64,000 bases of DNA, taken from Acidimicrobiia bacterium (lineage in GTDB: Bacteria; Actinomycetota; Acidimicrobiia; Acidimicrobiales; SKKL01). A program made the translations under genes and the position numbers. The notes under the pieces were generated by a model. The model did not search any database. It was not told where the DNA came from and worked only from the letters and a program-made list of their open reading frames with translations. Below, piece after piece: positions 33,637 through 42,740 of this stretch. Numbering within the stretch: position 1 is the stretch's first letter; every line of letters starts with the position of its first letter. Where the stretch lies: contig JBAYRL010000006.1 of the NCBI GenBank assembly GCA_041676705.1, positions 1 through 64,000 of the forward strand, written 5' to 3'.

Positions 33637-34611
33637 ATGCGAAAACAATCTAGATTCATCAAACTAGTGGCGGCCTTAGCGGGCTTGGCGCTAGTTCTGG
33701 CCGCTTGTAGCAGCGACGATGACAACGACGCTGACAACGGCGAGGAAAGCAGTGGCGAATTCGCGTCGCTTGACCTCTCAGCTGTAAACATCACCATCGG
33801 TTCGAAAGACTTCACCGAGAACCAGCTGGTCGCTGAAATGTTCGCTCAAGGCATTGAAGCTGGTGGTGGTAACGTGACCCGCCGGATCAACCTTGGTGGC
33901 ACCAACGTGAACCGTGATGCCCTATTAGCCAATGAGATTCAGGGTTATCCCGAATACAACGGCACCGGCTGGACCAACCACTTGGGCCACGATGATCCAA
34001 GCAATGATCCTGACGAACTTTATCAGGTCACTGCTGATGAGGACCTTGAGAAAAACTCCATCCACTGGCTCGGACGTTCGGCCTTCAACAACACCTATGG
34101 TTTTGCGACCGGACCCGACCTGACCGATGAGAATGGTGGGGCTTTCACTCTCACGCAGATGGCCGAGTACCTCGAGAACAATCCCGAGGCTGAGGCCTGC
34201 ATGGAGCCTGAGTTCCCTGACCGTGCCGACGGTTTGGTGCTATTTGAGAACTTCACTGGTTTCTCGATTCCCCAGAACCAACGTCAGATCATGGACTCTG
34301 GAATTATCTACAACGAAACCGCTAAGGGTGAATGTGCCTTCGGTGAGATCTTTACTACTGACGGCCGTATTCCCGAGCTGAACCTAACCGTGGTCGACGA
34401 TGAAGGTACCTTCATTGTGTACAACTTGTCGTTCACGATCACTGAAGCCGTGTATGACCAAGCGCCCGAAGCGCTGACCGAGATGGCCGAGAAGATTCTC
34501 AACAATCTCGAAGCTGACACCATGGCCGAGCTGAACCGTCAAGTCGACGTGGAAGGCAAGAGCCTGGGTGAAGTCGTCAAGGCTTACCTTGAGGGCGAAG
34601 GCTTAATCTAA
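33637..34611 (+). CDS. opuCC: Osmoprotectant ABC importer, substrate-binding lipoprotein
   Basis: The 324-residue lipoprotein has a signal peptide with lipobox LVLAAC (Cys24), an acidic linker, and an OpuAC-type binding domain beginning NITIGSKDFTENQLVAEMFA, a hallmark of OpuCC/ProX-like proteins. GGTNVNRDALLANEIQGYPE is the typical second segment. A GGAG lies before the ATG. It is the last gene of the operon, 61 bp after the second permease, and is followed by a strong terminator. Confidence 0.93.
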   Translation: MRKQSRFIKLVAALAGLALVLAACSSDDDNDADNGEESSGEFASLDLSAVNITIGSKDFTENQLVAEMFAQGIEAGGGNVTRRINLGGTNVNRDALLANEIQGYPEYNGTGWTNHLGHDDPSNDPDELYQVTADEDLEKNSIHWLGRSAFNNTYGFATGPDLTDENGGAFTLTQMAEYLENNPEAEACMEPEFPDRADGLVLFENFTGFSIPQNQRQIMDSGIIYNETAKGECAFGEIFTTDGRIPELNLTVVDDEGTFIVYNLSFTITEAVYDQAPEALTEMAEKILNNLEADTMAELNRQVDVEGKSLGEVVKAYLEGEGLI

Positions 34612-34617
34612 AGCTGT

Positions 34618-34667
34618 AAGCTGGCCAAGTAAACGCTTTTCTAGCGTTCTTGGCCGGCTTCTTTTTT
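34618..34667 (+). terminator. Rho-independent terminator of the OpuC-type operon
   Basis: AAGCTGGCCAAG pairs with CTTGGCCGGCTT (one wobble), enclosing a second AACGC/GCGTT stem with a TTTTCTA loop, and is followed by CTTTTTT. It begins 7 bp after the lipoprotein stop. Confidence 0.92.
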
Positions 34668-34672
34668 GGCCA

Positions 34673-36229
34673 CTATGCGGGTGTGGTCTTGGCCCGCAGG
34701 TCGCCTTTAACCACCTTGCCGCCCGCATTCCGGGGGAGCTCATCGTAGAAGACCAGGTCTTTTGGTTGCTTGAACCGAGCGAGGCGACCTTCCATCCATT
34801 CCTGCAGTTCGGTGAGGGTGAGCTCTGCGCCCTCGTTAAGAACCACTGCCGCCACAGGAATTTCACCCCATTTCTCATCGGCTCGGCCATAGACCGCTAC
34901 GTCAGCAATTGCAGGATGAGCAAACAAAGCATTTTCAACCTCGGCACAATACACATTTTCACCGCCCGAGATGATCATGTCTTTGGCCCGGTCCACAATC
35001 CAGACGAAACCTTCATCATCTTGGCGCACCAGGTCACCAGAATGGAACCAGCCCCCCGCAAAAGCTTCAGCGGTTGCTTCTTCCCGGCGCCAATAACCTT
35101 GCATCAGGTTCGGTCCGAGATACACAATCTCGCCCACCTCACCTACGGGCACATCGTTCATTTCGCTATCCACGATGCGATACATCATGGTCGGTATCGG
35201 CTTGCCTACACTTCCAAGCTTACGAAGAGAATCTTCGCCCGATAAAGCACACGTGACCGGGCTCATTTCGGTTTGGCCGAACACTGCCACGTTGGTGGCA
35301 TCGGGGAACGATTCCGCCATTTGCCGTAAAAGAGTCTCAGAGGCGGGAGCAGCACCCCAGGCAATTATTCTAAGCGCCAGGTCGGCCTCAGCTAGATACG
35401 GTTCGGCCACAATGGCCTGCCATTGCGTAGGCACGTTGAAAACAACGGTTGCCCGTTCGGCCTCCCAGGCTTTGATAGTTTCTAAAGCATTAAAAGCACC
35501 CAGCGGGTGGATGACCGACGGTATTCCCAATAGAAATGACGTGGCCATCGAGCCAAGACCGGCGATGTGGAAGAACGGTGCCGTCACAAAGGCAATGTCA
35601 TCAGGATGATCACCATTGATACGGACCATGGTTGTGGCCTGGCTAAAGATATTGATGTGGTCGAGCATGGCACCTTTGGGTGCTCCGGTTGTGCCAGAGG
35701 TGTACATAATCAAAGCTGGCGTAGATTCCGGCACGTCAGGCGCTACGAAACAATCCAGGCTTTCGCCGATCAATCCAGCACTCGCCTCTTGATCTTCCCC
35801 GGCAGTTTCTCCAAGCACGATGACCTGCTTCAACCGGTCGGTAACGCCTTGGGTCGCGGCCACCAGAGGCGCCAACATGGGATCGACAATGATCATGTCG
35901 GCATCAGCATCGTTAATGATGAACGCCAGCTCAGGCGGGGTTAAGCGAAAATTGAGGGGCACTGCCATGGCCCCAAGCGTGTTCACCGCAAACACGGCTT
36001 CCAATACTTCGGTCGAATTCAGAGTCAGGAGCATGACCCGGTCGCCGAAATTAACGCCTCGCCGCGCTAGGGCCGCTGCGAAATGTTGCACCCTTAGATG
36101 GAACGTGCCCCAAGTGGTGATCTCGCCCAGATATTTGAAGGCCATCTCGTCGGGCTTCATCTCGGCGTGAACGGCGACCTGGTTCATCCAGTGGTTGCGC
36201 CGGATCGAACTTGGAATGGCCTGTGGCAT
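34673..36229 (-). CDS. AMP-dependent acyl-CoA synthetase/ligase
   Basis: The product (518 residues) is an ANL-superfamily enzyme. It has the phosphate loop ALIMYTSGTTGAPKGAMLDH, AVFGQTEMSPVTC (A5), GWFHSGDLVRQDDEGFVWIV (A7) and KDMIISGGENVYCAEVENAL (A8), and ends with the catalytic Lys region AGGKVVKGDL. It activates a carboxylic acid to the acyl-CoA; chain-length preference is not evident. The ATG at 36229, with GGGGAA upstream, gives a standard N-terminus; the frame up to 36337 is not typical. It is convergent with the OpuC operon and divergent from the HNH gene. Confidence 0.92.
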   Translation of the reverse strand: MPQAIPSSIRRNHWMNQVAVHAEMKPDEMAFKYLGEITTWGTFHLRVQHFAAALARRGVNFGDRVMLLTLNSTEVLEAVFAVNTLGAMAVPLNFRLTPPELAFIINDADADMIIVDPMLAPLVAATQGVTDRLKQVIVLGETAGEDQEASAGLIGESLDCFVAPDVPESTPALIMYTSGTTGAPKGAMLDHINIFSQATTMVRINGDHPDDIAFVTAPFFHIAGLGSMATSFLLGIPSVIHPLGAFNALETIKAWEAERATVVFNVPTQWQAIVAEPYLAEADLALRIIAWGAAPASETLLRQMAESFPDATNVAVFGQTEMSPVTCALSGEDSLRKLGSVGKPIPTMMYRIVDSEMNDVPVGEVGEIVYLGPNLMQGYWRREEATAEAFAGGWFHSGDLVRQDDEGFVWIVDRAKDMIISGGENVYCAEVENALFAHPAIADVAVYGRADEKWGEIPVAAVVLNEGAELTLTELQEWMEGRLARFKQPKDLVFYDELPRNAGGKVVKGDLRAKTTPA

Positions 36230-36359
36230 AGGTTCCCCTTTGATTTGAGCCGAAGCCCGTTCGCCAATGTTAGGAATTCGGCTCAATCTCGGCAACCGAT
36301 TTTGGCAAGCGATTCGCTTGGAAGCCTTAAATGTCACAGGACGCCGTCATGATCTATAC

Positions 36360-37628
36360 ATGTTCGAAGGTGCGCCCGCAGGAGGGCTTGAAGGCTATAA
36401 CCAGCTGCTAGCTCAAGCACAAGCGGCCGCTTCACAGGTCACTGTCTGGCAGGCGAAGCTGGTTGCGGCGGTGCGTGCCCTTCGCGCCCATCCACAACAT
36501 AATCCCGAATCCGGCTATTTGGGTTGGGCGCTAGGCATGACAGGGTCCGAGGCTCGCGAGGTGGATGAACTGGCCGAACGCTTAGATGAGCTGCCAGCCA
36601 CCACCGAGCTTCTTGACGGCGGTGAGAGGTCTCTCCGCTCGGTTCTGGCGATTGCGCGCAGAGTAACGCCCGCGCTTGAAACCAAGGTGATAGAAGCCAC
36701 TGAGGCCTGTACTGGGTCTCAGCTTGAGCGGGTGTTACGTGAATATCAGCGTGTGGCTCGCCCGAGCGAGCGAACGTACAGCACCGACATTGAAGAGTTA
36801 ACCGAAGTTGATCCCGAAGCCTCGTCAGCTAGTTGGGGTTGGCTAAATGGGCGGTTCCGCCTGAGGGCCAACTTCGATATGAGTGACGGCCTTGCTATGG
36901 CCGCTTGGCTTGAAGGCGAACGAAGCAGGATAACTAAGGTGCCTGGTGAAGCTGGCTTTGTACCGGGGCTGGACCGAAATTGCGCTGAAGCGCTTTTGGC
37001 CATGGCCGAGGCTGCCAGCTCGGCCAAAGCCAATGACGTAGGGTTCTTACCAGAATCGCTGACAGTAAACCTGTTGATTCACGCCCATGAGAACGATGAG
37101 GGTGTGCAAGTTGACCGGGCCTATATTCCAGGTGTTGGGCCGGTACCTCAATGGAAGCTACCCATGCTCGTAGAACGGGGCCCGCTAGTCACGACCGTGA
37201 TGGTCAAGGGTGAGCCGATAATGGCCTCAGTGCCTGATCGTTTCGCGAACGCTCAGCAACGCCGGGCACTACTGGCCCGTGACGGCGGTTGCAGCTACCC
37301 GGGTTGTGCGAACACCCGCAAGCTAATAGCGCATCATATTCACTATTTCGATCGAGGCGGACCCACCGAATTACGGAATCTGGTGCTGTTGTGTCGTCGT
37401 CATCACCGGATTGTGCATCGGCACGAGCTGACTATTTTGCCTGATCCGAATGCCCCGCCGGAACAACATCGATGGCAGTTTCTAAACCGAAACGGCCAGT
37501 TGCTGGTGCCCCAGTCGCCAGGGCCGAATGATCCACGATTATTGCAGACCCGCCGTCGAAAAACCGGCACCGGCGAAAAGCTGACTAACTACGCGTTTGA
37601 TGTGTTGTTAACATCACTCGCCGCTTGA
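36360..37628 (+). CDS. DUF222-HNH endonuclease family protein (13E12-repeat-like)
   Basis: The product (about 422 residues) has an N-terminal helical DUF222-type region (about 1-270) and a C-terminal HNH motif: RRALLARDGGCSYPGC, then IAHHIHYFDRGGPTELRN (the His pair and Asn), then LCRRHHRIVHRH. The domain pair is found in many copies in actinobacterial genomes, including the 13E12 repeats of mycobacteria. Endonuclease activity is predicted, but the cellular role is unknown. The start at 36360 was chosen because the earlier in-frame sequence lacks family features. The stop lies only 4 bp from the 3' end of tRNA-Glu, which is on the opposite strand. Confidence 0.82.
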   Translation: MFEGAPAGGLEGYNQLLAQAQAAASQVTVWQAKLVAAVRALRAHPQHNPESGYLGWALGMTGSEAREVDELAERLDELPATTELLDGGERSLRSVLAIARRVTPALETKVIEATEACTGSQLERVLREYQRVARPSERTYSTDIEELTEVDPEASSASWGWLNGRFRLRANFDMSDGLAMAAWLEGERSRITKVPGEAGFVPGLDRNCAEALLAMAEAASSAKANDVGFLPESLTVNLLIHAHENDEGVQVDRAYIPGVGPVPQWKLPMLVERGPLVTTVMVKGEPIMASVPDRFANAQQRRALLARDGGCSYPGCANTRKLIAHHIHYFDRGGPTELRNLVLLCRRHHRIVHRHELTILPDPNAPPEQHRWQFLNRNGQLLVPQSPGPNDPRLLQTRRRKTGTGEKLTNYAFDVLLTSLAA

Positions 37629-37632
37629 AAAT

Positions 37633-37708
37633 TGGCACCCCCAACGGGATTTGAACCCGTGTCGCCACCTTGAGAGGGTGGTGTCCTAGGCCGCTAGACG
37701 ATGGGGGC
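37633..37708 (-). tRNA. tRNA-Glu (anticodon CTC)
   Basis: The minus strand folds as a full cloverleaf: acceptor GCCCCCA with TGGGGGT, the D-arm CGTCTAGCGG, the anticodon arm CCACC-CTCTCAA-GGTGG with anticodon CTC, and a T-arm with GGTTCAAATCC. CCA is encoded (37633-37635). Confidence 0.95.
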
Positions 37709-37721
37709 AAGATGCTCGACT

Positions 37722-38480
37722 TTAGCGGTCGCGCAGCTTGGCCAGCAAACGCAGCATTTCGAGGTAAAGCCAAACCAACGTCACCATGATGCCGAAGGCG
37801 GCGTACCACTCCATGTAACGTGGCGCCCCAGCGTTTACACCTTTTTCGATCAAGTCGAAATCAAGCATCAGGTTAAAAGCAGCGACACCGACCACGGCCA
37901 AGCTAAAGATGATCCCGAAGGTTCCACTGTCGTGGATGAAAGGGACTCCCCCACCGAAGAAGCCGATGACCATGGTCACCAGGTACATGAGCGCGATTGC
38001 GCCGGTGGCGGCCACTATACCCATGCGCAACTTGTCGGTGACCTGCACGATGCGCGAGGTATACAGGAAGATCATCAATGCAAGCACCCCAGCGGTGAGG
38101 CCCACGGCTTGCAGCACGATTCCTTCGAAAGCAAAGTTGTATACCGCAGAGATAGCACCCAGCACCAAGCCCTCAACACCCGCGTAAAGGGGTGCCGTGA
38201 AACGGGCCAGGTGTGGCTTGAATATGGTGAGTATCGCTACCCCAAATCCACCGAGCACAGCGAAAATCAGCCAGCCCGGTAAAGAAGTAGAGACTTCGTT
38301 CTGGGTAACGGAATTCCAGCCGAATACTGCCCCGACCGCAAGCAAAGCTAGTAGCACCGCAGTTGCGCTAAGCGTTCCCGAAAAGGTCATGACCTTGACG
38401 GCATGAGGTTGACCGACCGGCGGAGCCCAATCAGCTTTCTCAAACGTTGACTCATTTAGAGCCGGATTCATTGTTCGCAT
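37722..38480 (-). CDS. Bax inhibitor-1/YccA-like membrane protein
   Basis: The 252-residue product has seven predicted membrane helices after a polar head of about 30 residues. Sequence such as LYAGVEGLVLGAISAVYNFAF and FNLMLDFDLIEKGVNAGAPR places it in the Bax1-I/YccA-like group common in actinobacteria (family impression). These proteins are thought to be ion- or pH-responsive leak channels; the bacterial role is unclear. It lies between the tRNA-Glu and tRNA-Gln genes, all on the minus strand. A second in-frame ATG is at 38471. Confidence 0.88.
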   Translation of the reverse strand: MRTMNPALNESTFEKADWAPPVGQPHAVKVMTFSGTLSATAVLLALLAVGAVFGWNSVTQNEVSTSLPGWLIFAVLGGFGVAILTIFKPHLARFTAPLYAGVEGLVLGAISAVYNFAFEGIVLQAVGLTAGVLALMIFLYTSRIVQVTDKLRMGIVAATGAIALMYLVTMVIGFFGGGVPFIHDSGTFGIIFSLAVVGVAAFNLMLDFDLIEKGVNAGAPRYMEWYAAFGIMVTLVWLYLEMLRLLAKLRDR

Positions 38481-38507
38481 TATGCGATCAAGTATACAGG
38501 CTCATTC

Positions 38508-38582
38508 TGGCTCGGGGGAGAGGACTCGAACCCCTAATAACTGGACCAGAACCAGTTGTGTTGCCAATTACACCACCCCCGA
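38508..38582 (-). tRNA. tRNA-Gln (anticodon CTG)
   Basis: The minus strand gives a cloverleaf with acceptor TCGGGGG/CCCCCGA, anticodon arm AACTGG-TTCTGGT-CCAGTT (anticodon CTG), and a T-arm GGTTCGAGTCC. CCA is encoded (38508-38510). Confidence 0.94.
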
Positions 38583-38599
38583 ACGGCGGTCGTCCTACT

Positions 38600-39199
38600 T
38601 TAGCCGAAGCTCTCAAGGCGTCGAAATCCAACGATTCTTCCGGCAGAAACCGCGGCCGTCTCTCGTATCAGCTGGTTTAGGCCGTAGCTGGTTCCGGTAG
38701 GTGAAACTGATGCCTGAAGCCCAACTTCTCCGGCAATAGCTCGCAAGCGTGCCGAATGATAACCATCAGAAACTAGCAACACCCGCTCCAGGCCCCGGCC
38801 GTGCAAAATACGTGCGGTGGCGGCTAGTTCTGTGTAGGTACTGGTGCCGTCGACCTCAAGAAGAATCTGCTCGTCGCTTATGCCTCTGCCACGCAGGTAG
38901 TTGTATCCCGTGAGCGCTTGGGTGAATCGGTCCCCGGTCTGCTTGCCGCCGGTCACCACCACGAGAGGCGCGTAGCCCGCTTCAAAAAGCTCTACGGCAT
39001 GGTCAAGTCGTGCCTGCAACACCGGCGACGGCGTGCCGTCGTATTGAGCGGCGCCCATGACCACAATGGCATCAGCGGGGCCAGCTTGATCTTGGCGGGC
39101 GGTCCACCACACGTTCACAAAAGTAAACGCCAGATAAACAACATTGAGCGCAACAAAGAGCGCCCCGAGCAGGATTAGGCGAAAACTCCAGCGCAGCAC
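38600..39199 (-). CDS. DUF218/YdcF-like membrane-anchored protein
   Basis: The 199-residue product has one N-terminal membrane helix (about 4-27) and a DUF218 domain: DAIVVMGAAQYDGTPSPVLQ, LVVVTGGKQTGDRFTQAL, and LLVSDGYHSARLRAIA with the conserved His. In E. coli relatives (YdcF, ElyC, SanA) bind nucleotides or act in envelope maintenance, but the chemistry is not settled. The start is a GTG at 39199. It lies 13 bp downstream of gltX. Confidence 0.85.
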   Translation of the reverse strand: MLRWSFRLILLGALFVALNVVYLAFTFVNVWWTARQDQAGPADAIVVMGAAQYDGTPSPVLQARLDHAVELFEAGYAPLVVVTGGKQTGDRFTQALTGYNYLRGRGISDEQILLEVDGTSTYTELAATARILHGRGLERVLLVSDGYHSARLRAIAGEVGLQASVSPTGTSYGLNQLIRETAAVSAGRIVGFRRLESFG

Positions 39200-39212
39200 A
39201 AGAAATTACAGC

Positions 39213-40619
39213 TCACAGCCGCGCTCGGGCTTCGCGCAATCGGCGCAAGGTTTCATCACGGCCCAACAAAGCAAGGGACTCAAAAAGGGGCAGGCCGGTC
39301 GCCCGACCCAACGCCGCCACCCGCAGCGGGGCCTGGGCCTTACCAAGCTGGGGTTTGCCCTGTTGGTTCACCAGACCCGCTTGCATGGCAGCCTGCTCAA
39401 CCACGGAACGAACCCAGGCCGCATCCCAAGTTTCATCAGCCTCGAAAAGCGCCAGTGCGTTATCCAGCATCGGTGCGGCCGCCGGTTTCGACATTTCCTT
39501 GTTCCAGCTGGCCGGGTCGTCAGCCGCTGCCCCGGTGAAGAGCCAATCAACCATTTCTGGCACTTCACCCAAAAGCTTGACCCGTTCTTGAATCATGGGT
39601 GCCAGCTCGACAAACAACGACTCATCAAAATCTTCGGGCTTCCAAGGCACATTTTCGGTGAGCCATGGTTGTACCCGCTCGATAAACTGCGGCCCCGATA
39701 GCGCTCGAATATATTCGCCGTTGAAATGAGTGAGCTTCTTTACGTCGAACATGGCCGGGCTTTTGCCAACATCGGCAATCTCGAAACGCTCTATGATCTC
39801 GGCGATCGGCCGGATTTCGACCCCATCATGCGCACCCCAGCCCAGCGTGGCGAGGTAGTTCACCATGGCCTCGGGCAAGAATCCACGATCTAGATAATCA
39901 GCAACGTTGACGTCATCACGACGTTTGGAAAGCTTCTTGCGCTCCTCATTTACGATCAACGGCAAATGCGCGTACAAAAGCTCGGCCTCGGCACCCAAAG
40001 CATCGCGCAACAACAACACCTTCGGCGTGGAGTTCACCAAGTCTTCGCCTCGAATCACATGGGTGATTTCCATGTCGAGGTCGTCAATCGCATTGGCTAG
40101 CAGGAACATGGGCGTGCCGTTTGACCGTACGATCACAAAATCTTCGAGATATTGGTTTTCGAACTCTACCCGCCCGCGAATCAGGTCATCCCAGCCTGTA
40201 ACACCAGTATCGGGGGAGCGAAAACGCATAACCCCACTGCTCAAATGGCGATCGCGGCAGTGGCCGTCATAACCAGGAGGACCACCACGAAGAGCGGCAC
40301 GTTCTTTCACTGCTTCTTGCGAGCAATCACAGTAATAGGCGTGACCTTCAGCCAAGAGCCGCTGCGCGGCGGCCAAATAAATCTCAAACCGAGCACTCTG
40401 ATAATAGGTTTCGTCCCAGTTCAGCCCCAGTGAACGCAGGGCATCAAAGATCGACTCGGTCAGCTCGGGACGGCTGCGATCAACATCGGTGTCCTCTACC
40501 CGTACGATGAAAGTACCGCCGGTGTGTCGAGCATAGAGCCAGTTAAAGAGGGCTGATCGCGCCGAACCAACGTGTAGATACCCGGTTGGGGCCGGGGAAA
40601 ACCGTACACGAGGGCTCAT
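39213..40619 (-). CDS. gltX: Glutamyl-tRNA synthetase
   Basis: The product (468 residues) is a class I synthetase with the HIGH-like motif in SPAPTGYLHVGSARSALFNW, the zinc-related segment AYYCDCSQEAVKE, and the KMSKS-like EERKKLSKRRDDV. It charges tRNA-Glu, and in bacteria without GlnRS also tRNA-Gln for later transamidation by GatCAB. The ATG at 40619 overlaps the stop of the preceding gene (ATGA), which also argues against the longer 40649 start. Both tRNA genes, Glu and Gln, lie within 3 kb downstream on the same strand. Confidence 0.96.
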   Translation of the reverse strand: MSPRVRFSPAPTGYLHVGSARSALFNWLYARHTGGTFIVRVEDTDVDRSRPELTESIFDALRSLGLNWDETYYQSARFEIYLAAAQRLLAEGHAYYCDCSQEAVKERAALRGGPPGYDGHCRDRHLSSGVMRFRSPDTGVTGWDDLIRGRVEFENQYLEDFVIVRSNGTPMFLLANAIDDLDMEITHVIRGEDLVNSTPKVLLLRDALGAEAELLYAHLPLIVNEERKKLSKRRDDVNVADYLDRGFLPEAMVNYLATLGWGAHDGVEIRPIAEIIERFEIADVGKSPAMFDVKKLTHFNGEYIRALSGPQFIERVQPWLTENVPWKPEDFDESLFVELAPMIQERVKLLGEVPEMVDWLFTGAAADDPASWNKEMSKPAAAPMLDNALALFEADETWDAAWVRSVVEQAAMQAGLVNQQGKPQLGKAQAPLRVAALGRATGLPLFESLALLGRDETLRRLREARARL

Positions 40620-41146
40620 TGGGTGCCAGCAACGACGAGTTGCTCCCAAGTTTTTGGTAACAATGCGTCTAGCTCGCCAAGCGGTTTCGCCAGCAGCTCT
40701 TGAGGAATCAGATCGGCCACCACTCGACGTTCGTGATAATGGTGCGGGCTAGAGATTTGGGCGAAGAGCGCGCTGCGAAGCTGGATCAAGTCGACCGGGG
40801 CTGCCGAAGTAAACCCCCACACTTTGGCGGCAAAGGTGACATCGTGCATGATAGGGGCTCGCCCGAAAAGTGCAGCCCGTTTCATGGCCACCGCCGCGAT
40901 GCCAGTGCGAGCATCGTCACCCTTTTCGTGGTCTTCCAACACCCAGGTGTCACGAGCCAGCTCGGCTAGTTTCAGGGCGTAACCAATGTCTGGTCCTTGC
41001 ACCCCGAGACGAGGCCCAAAGGGTTGGCCACGCTGGATAAGCTCACCGGCTCGATCGGGTTCCCACACCTCACCCAAGCGCTTCGGCGCAACATATTTGC
41101 GATTGGGAACATTTTTATCTACCGGCACATAGGAAGGAATAGCCAC
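40616..41146 (-). CDS. Hypothetical protein coupled to gltX
   Basis: The 176-residue product is unrecognised. It begins AIPSYVPVDKNVPNRKYVAP and contains basic and hydrophobic patches (VAMKRAALFGRAPIMHDVTF, LAKPLGELDALLPKTW); it appears soluble, with mixed helix and loop. The start is a GTG at 41146. Its stop overlaps the gltX ATG by 4 nt, and it follows cimA by 19 bp, so it is in the cimA to gltX run of minus-strand genes. Confidence 0.68.
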   Translation of the reverse strand: MAIPSYVPVDKNVPNRKYVAPKRLGEVWEPDRAGELIQRGQPFGPRLGVQGPDIGYALKLAELARDTWVLEDHEKGDDARTGIAAVAMKRAALFGRAPIMHDVTFAAKVWGFTSAAPVDLIQLRSALFAQISSPHHYHERRVVADLIPQELLAKPLGELDALLPKTWEQLVVAGTQ

Positions 41147-41165
41147 GTTTCAACCTTAGACAAAT

Positions 41166-42740
41166 CTAGCGGTGTAATAAACCGTAGATAACCGAATCTA
41201 ACAGGGCCTGCCACGACGCTTCGATCACGTTTTCACTCACGCCCATGGTGGACCACGTACGCCGTGAATCGGCAGAGTCGATAAGGACTCTGGTCACAGC
41301 CCCAGTACCAGCGCCCGATTCGAGCACTCGCACCTTAAAATCTACTAAACGGATGTCGTCAAGCTCGGGATAGGTGGGACCAATAGCCGCCCGCAAAGCG
41401 GAATCCAAGGCGTCGACTGGTCCGTTGCCCTCGCCGGTGGCGACCATCCGCTGGCCAGCGACCTTCAGCTTCACGGTGGCCTCAGTGTTCAGCCCCGCGC
41501 CGAGATGATCGACGATCACCCGGAACGATTCAAGCTCGAAAAAGTCTTGTTCCCAGCCCGAAGCCTTGCGCATCAACAGCTCTAGTGAACCGTCAGCCAC
41601 CTCGAAGTGGTAGCCGCGATGCTCCAGTTCTTTCATCTGCGTCACGACTTCGCCTACCTGCTCACCACTCAAAGTCACGCCAAGCTCAGCCGCTTTGAGC
41701 TCAATCGAAGCCCGCCCCGAAAGATCAGATATCAAGAAACGGGTGGTGTTCCCCACCAGCTTGGGATCAATGTGTTCGTAGCTGTCAGGCCGCCGCGCAA
41801 TAGCGCTGGTGTGGAGCCCCGCCTTGTGTGCGAAGGCTGATGAACCCACGTAGGGCTGTTGATGTTGTGGAGGGAGGTTCACCAGCTCAGCCACATGATG
41901 TGACACCGTGCTGAGTAGCTCTATACGCTCGACCGGCAGTGTTTCGATACCCATCTTTAAGGTCAAATTCGGTACCAGCTGGGTGAGGTCACAGTTACCA
42001 GTTCGTTCACCGTAGCCATTAATAGTGCCTTGAACCTGCCGGGCACCCGCAAGAACACCGGCGATGGCATTGGCGGTGGCGCAACCGGTGTCATTTTGGG
42101 TGTGCATCCCAATCACCAGATCACTGAAATGGCTAGTTACCGCAGCGGTGATAGCACCCACTTCGTGGGGCAGCGACCCACCGTTGGTGTCACAAAGCAC
42201 CAGAGCGTCAGCCCCAGCAGTGGCGGCACCTTCTAATACCTGGAGCGCGAACTCGGGATTGTTCTTGTAGCCGTCAAAGAAATGTTCAGCATCAAAAAAC
42301 ACCCGAAGTCCGTGGCTTTTCAGGTAACGAACCGAATCGGCGACCATGTCCACGCCCTCGTCCAAGCTGGTGCGCAAGGCTTCGGTGACGTGATAATCCC
42401 ACGATTTCCCCACGATGCAAACAGTTGAGGTGCCAGCAGCCACCAGGTTCGCCAGGCTCGGATCTTCATCCACTCGGCCTTTAGCCCGCCGGGTCGAGCC
42501 GAAGGCCAACAGAGTAGAGGTGGTGAGCTTGAGTTCTTTAACAGCACGCCGGAAGAACTCTTCGTCACGAGGGTTTGCACCCGGGTAGCCGCCCTCGATC
42601 CAATGCACACCCAGCCGGTCCAACTGTTCGGCAATACGCAGTTTATCGTCTGCTGTTACCGAGATCCCTTCGAACTGCACCCCGTCGCGCAAGGTGGTGT
42701 CGAAGATTTCGACGGCCGTGGGAACATTAGGGGCGGACAT
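41166..42740 (-). CDS. cimA: Citramalate synthase
   Basis: The 524-residue product starts with EIFDTTLRDGVQFEG, the catalytic and metal-binding opening shared by CimA, LeuA and homocitrate synthase, and has ADALVLCDTNGGSLPHEV, IGMHTQNDTGCATAN and GYGERTGNCDL (active-site loop). A C-terminal LeuA-type allosteric domain follows (about 385-515). It resembles the long CimA subfamily rather than LeuA (family impression), so it should condense pyruvate with acetyl-CoA as an ilvA-independent route to 2-oxobutyrate for isoleucine. It overlaps ilvE by 14 nt and is followed by leuB, whose enzyme serves both pathways. Confidence 0.85.
   Translation of the reverse strand: MSAPNVPTAVEIFDTTLRDGVQFEGISVTADDKLRIAEQLDRLGVHWIEGGYPGANPRDEEFFRRAVKELKLTTSTLLAFGSTRRAKGRVDEDPSLANLVAAGTSTVCIVGKSWDYHVTEALRTSLDEGVDMVADSVRYLKSHGLRVFFDAEHFFDGYKNNPEFALQVLEGAATAGADALVLCDTNGGSLPHEVGAITAAVTSHFSDLVIGMHTQNDTGCATANAIAGVLAGARQVQGTINGYGERTGNCDLTQLVPNLTLKMGIETLPVERIELLSTVSHHVAELVNLPPQHQQPYVGSSAFAHKAGLHTSAIARRPDSYEHIDPKLVGNTTRFLISDLSGRASIELKAAELGVTLSGEQVGEVVTQMKELEHRGYHFEVADGSLELLMRKASGWEQDFFELESFRVIVDHLGAGLNTEATVKLKVAGQRMVATGEGNGPVDALDSALRAAIGPTYPELDDIRLVDFKVRVLESGAGTGAVTRVLIDSADSRRTWSTMGVSENVIEASWQALLDSVIYGLLHR

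Noticed and set aside
40616..41146. A possible RNA-binding or tRNA-related role for the gltX-coupled hypothetical protein
   Set aside because: Only position supports it; no motif was recognised, so no function is assigned.
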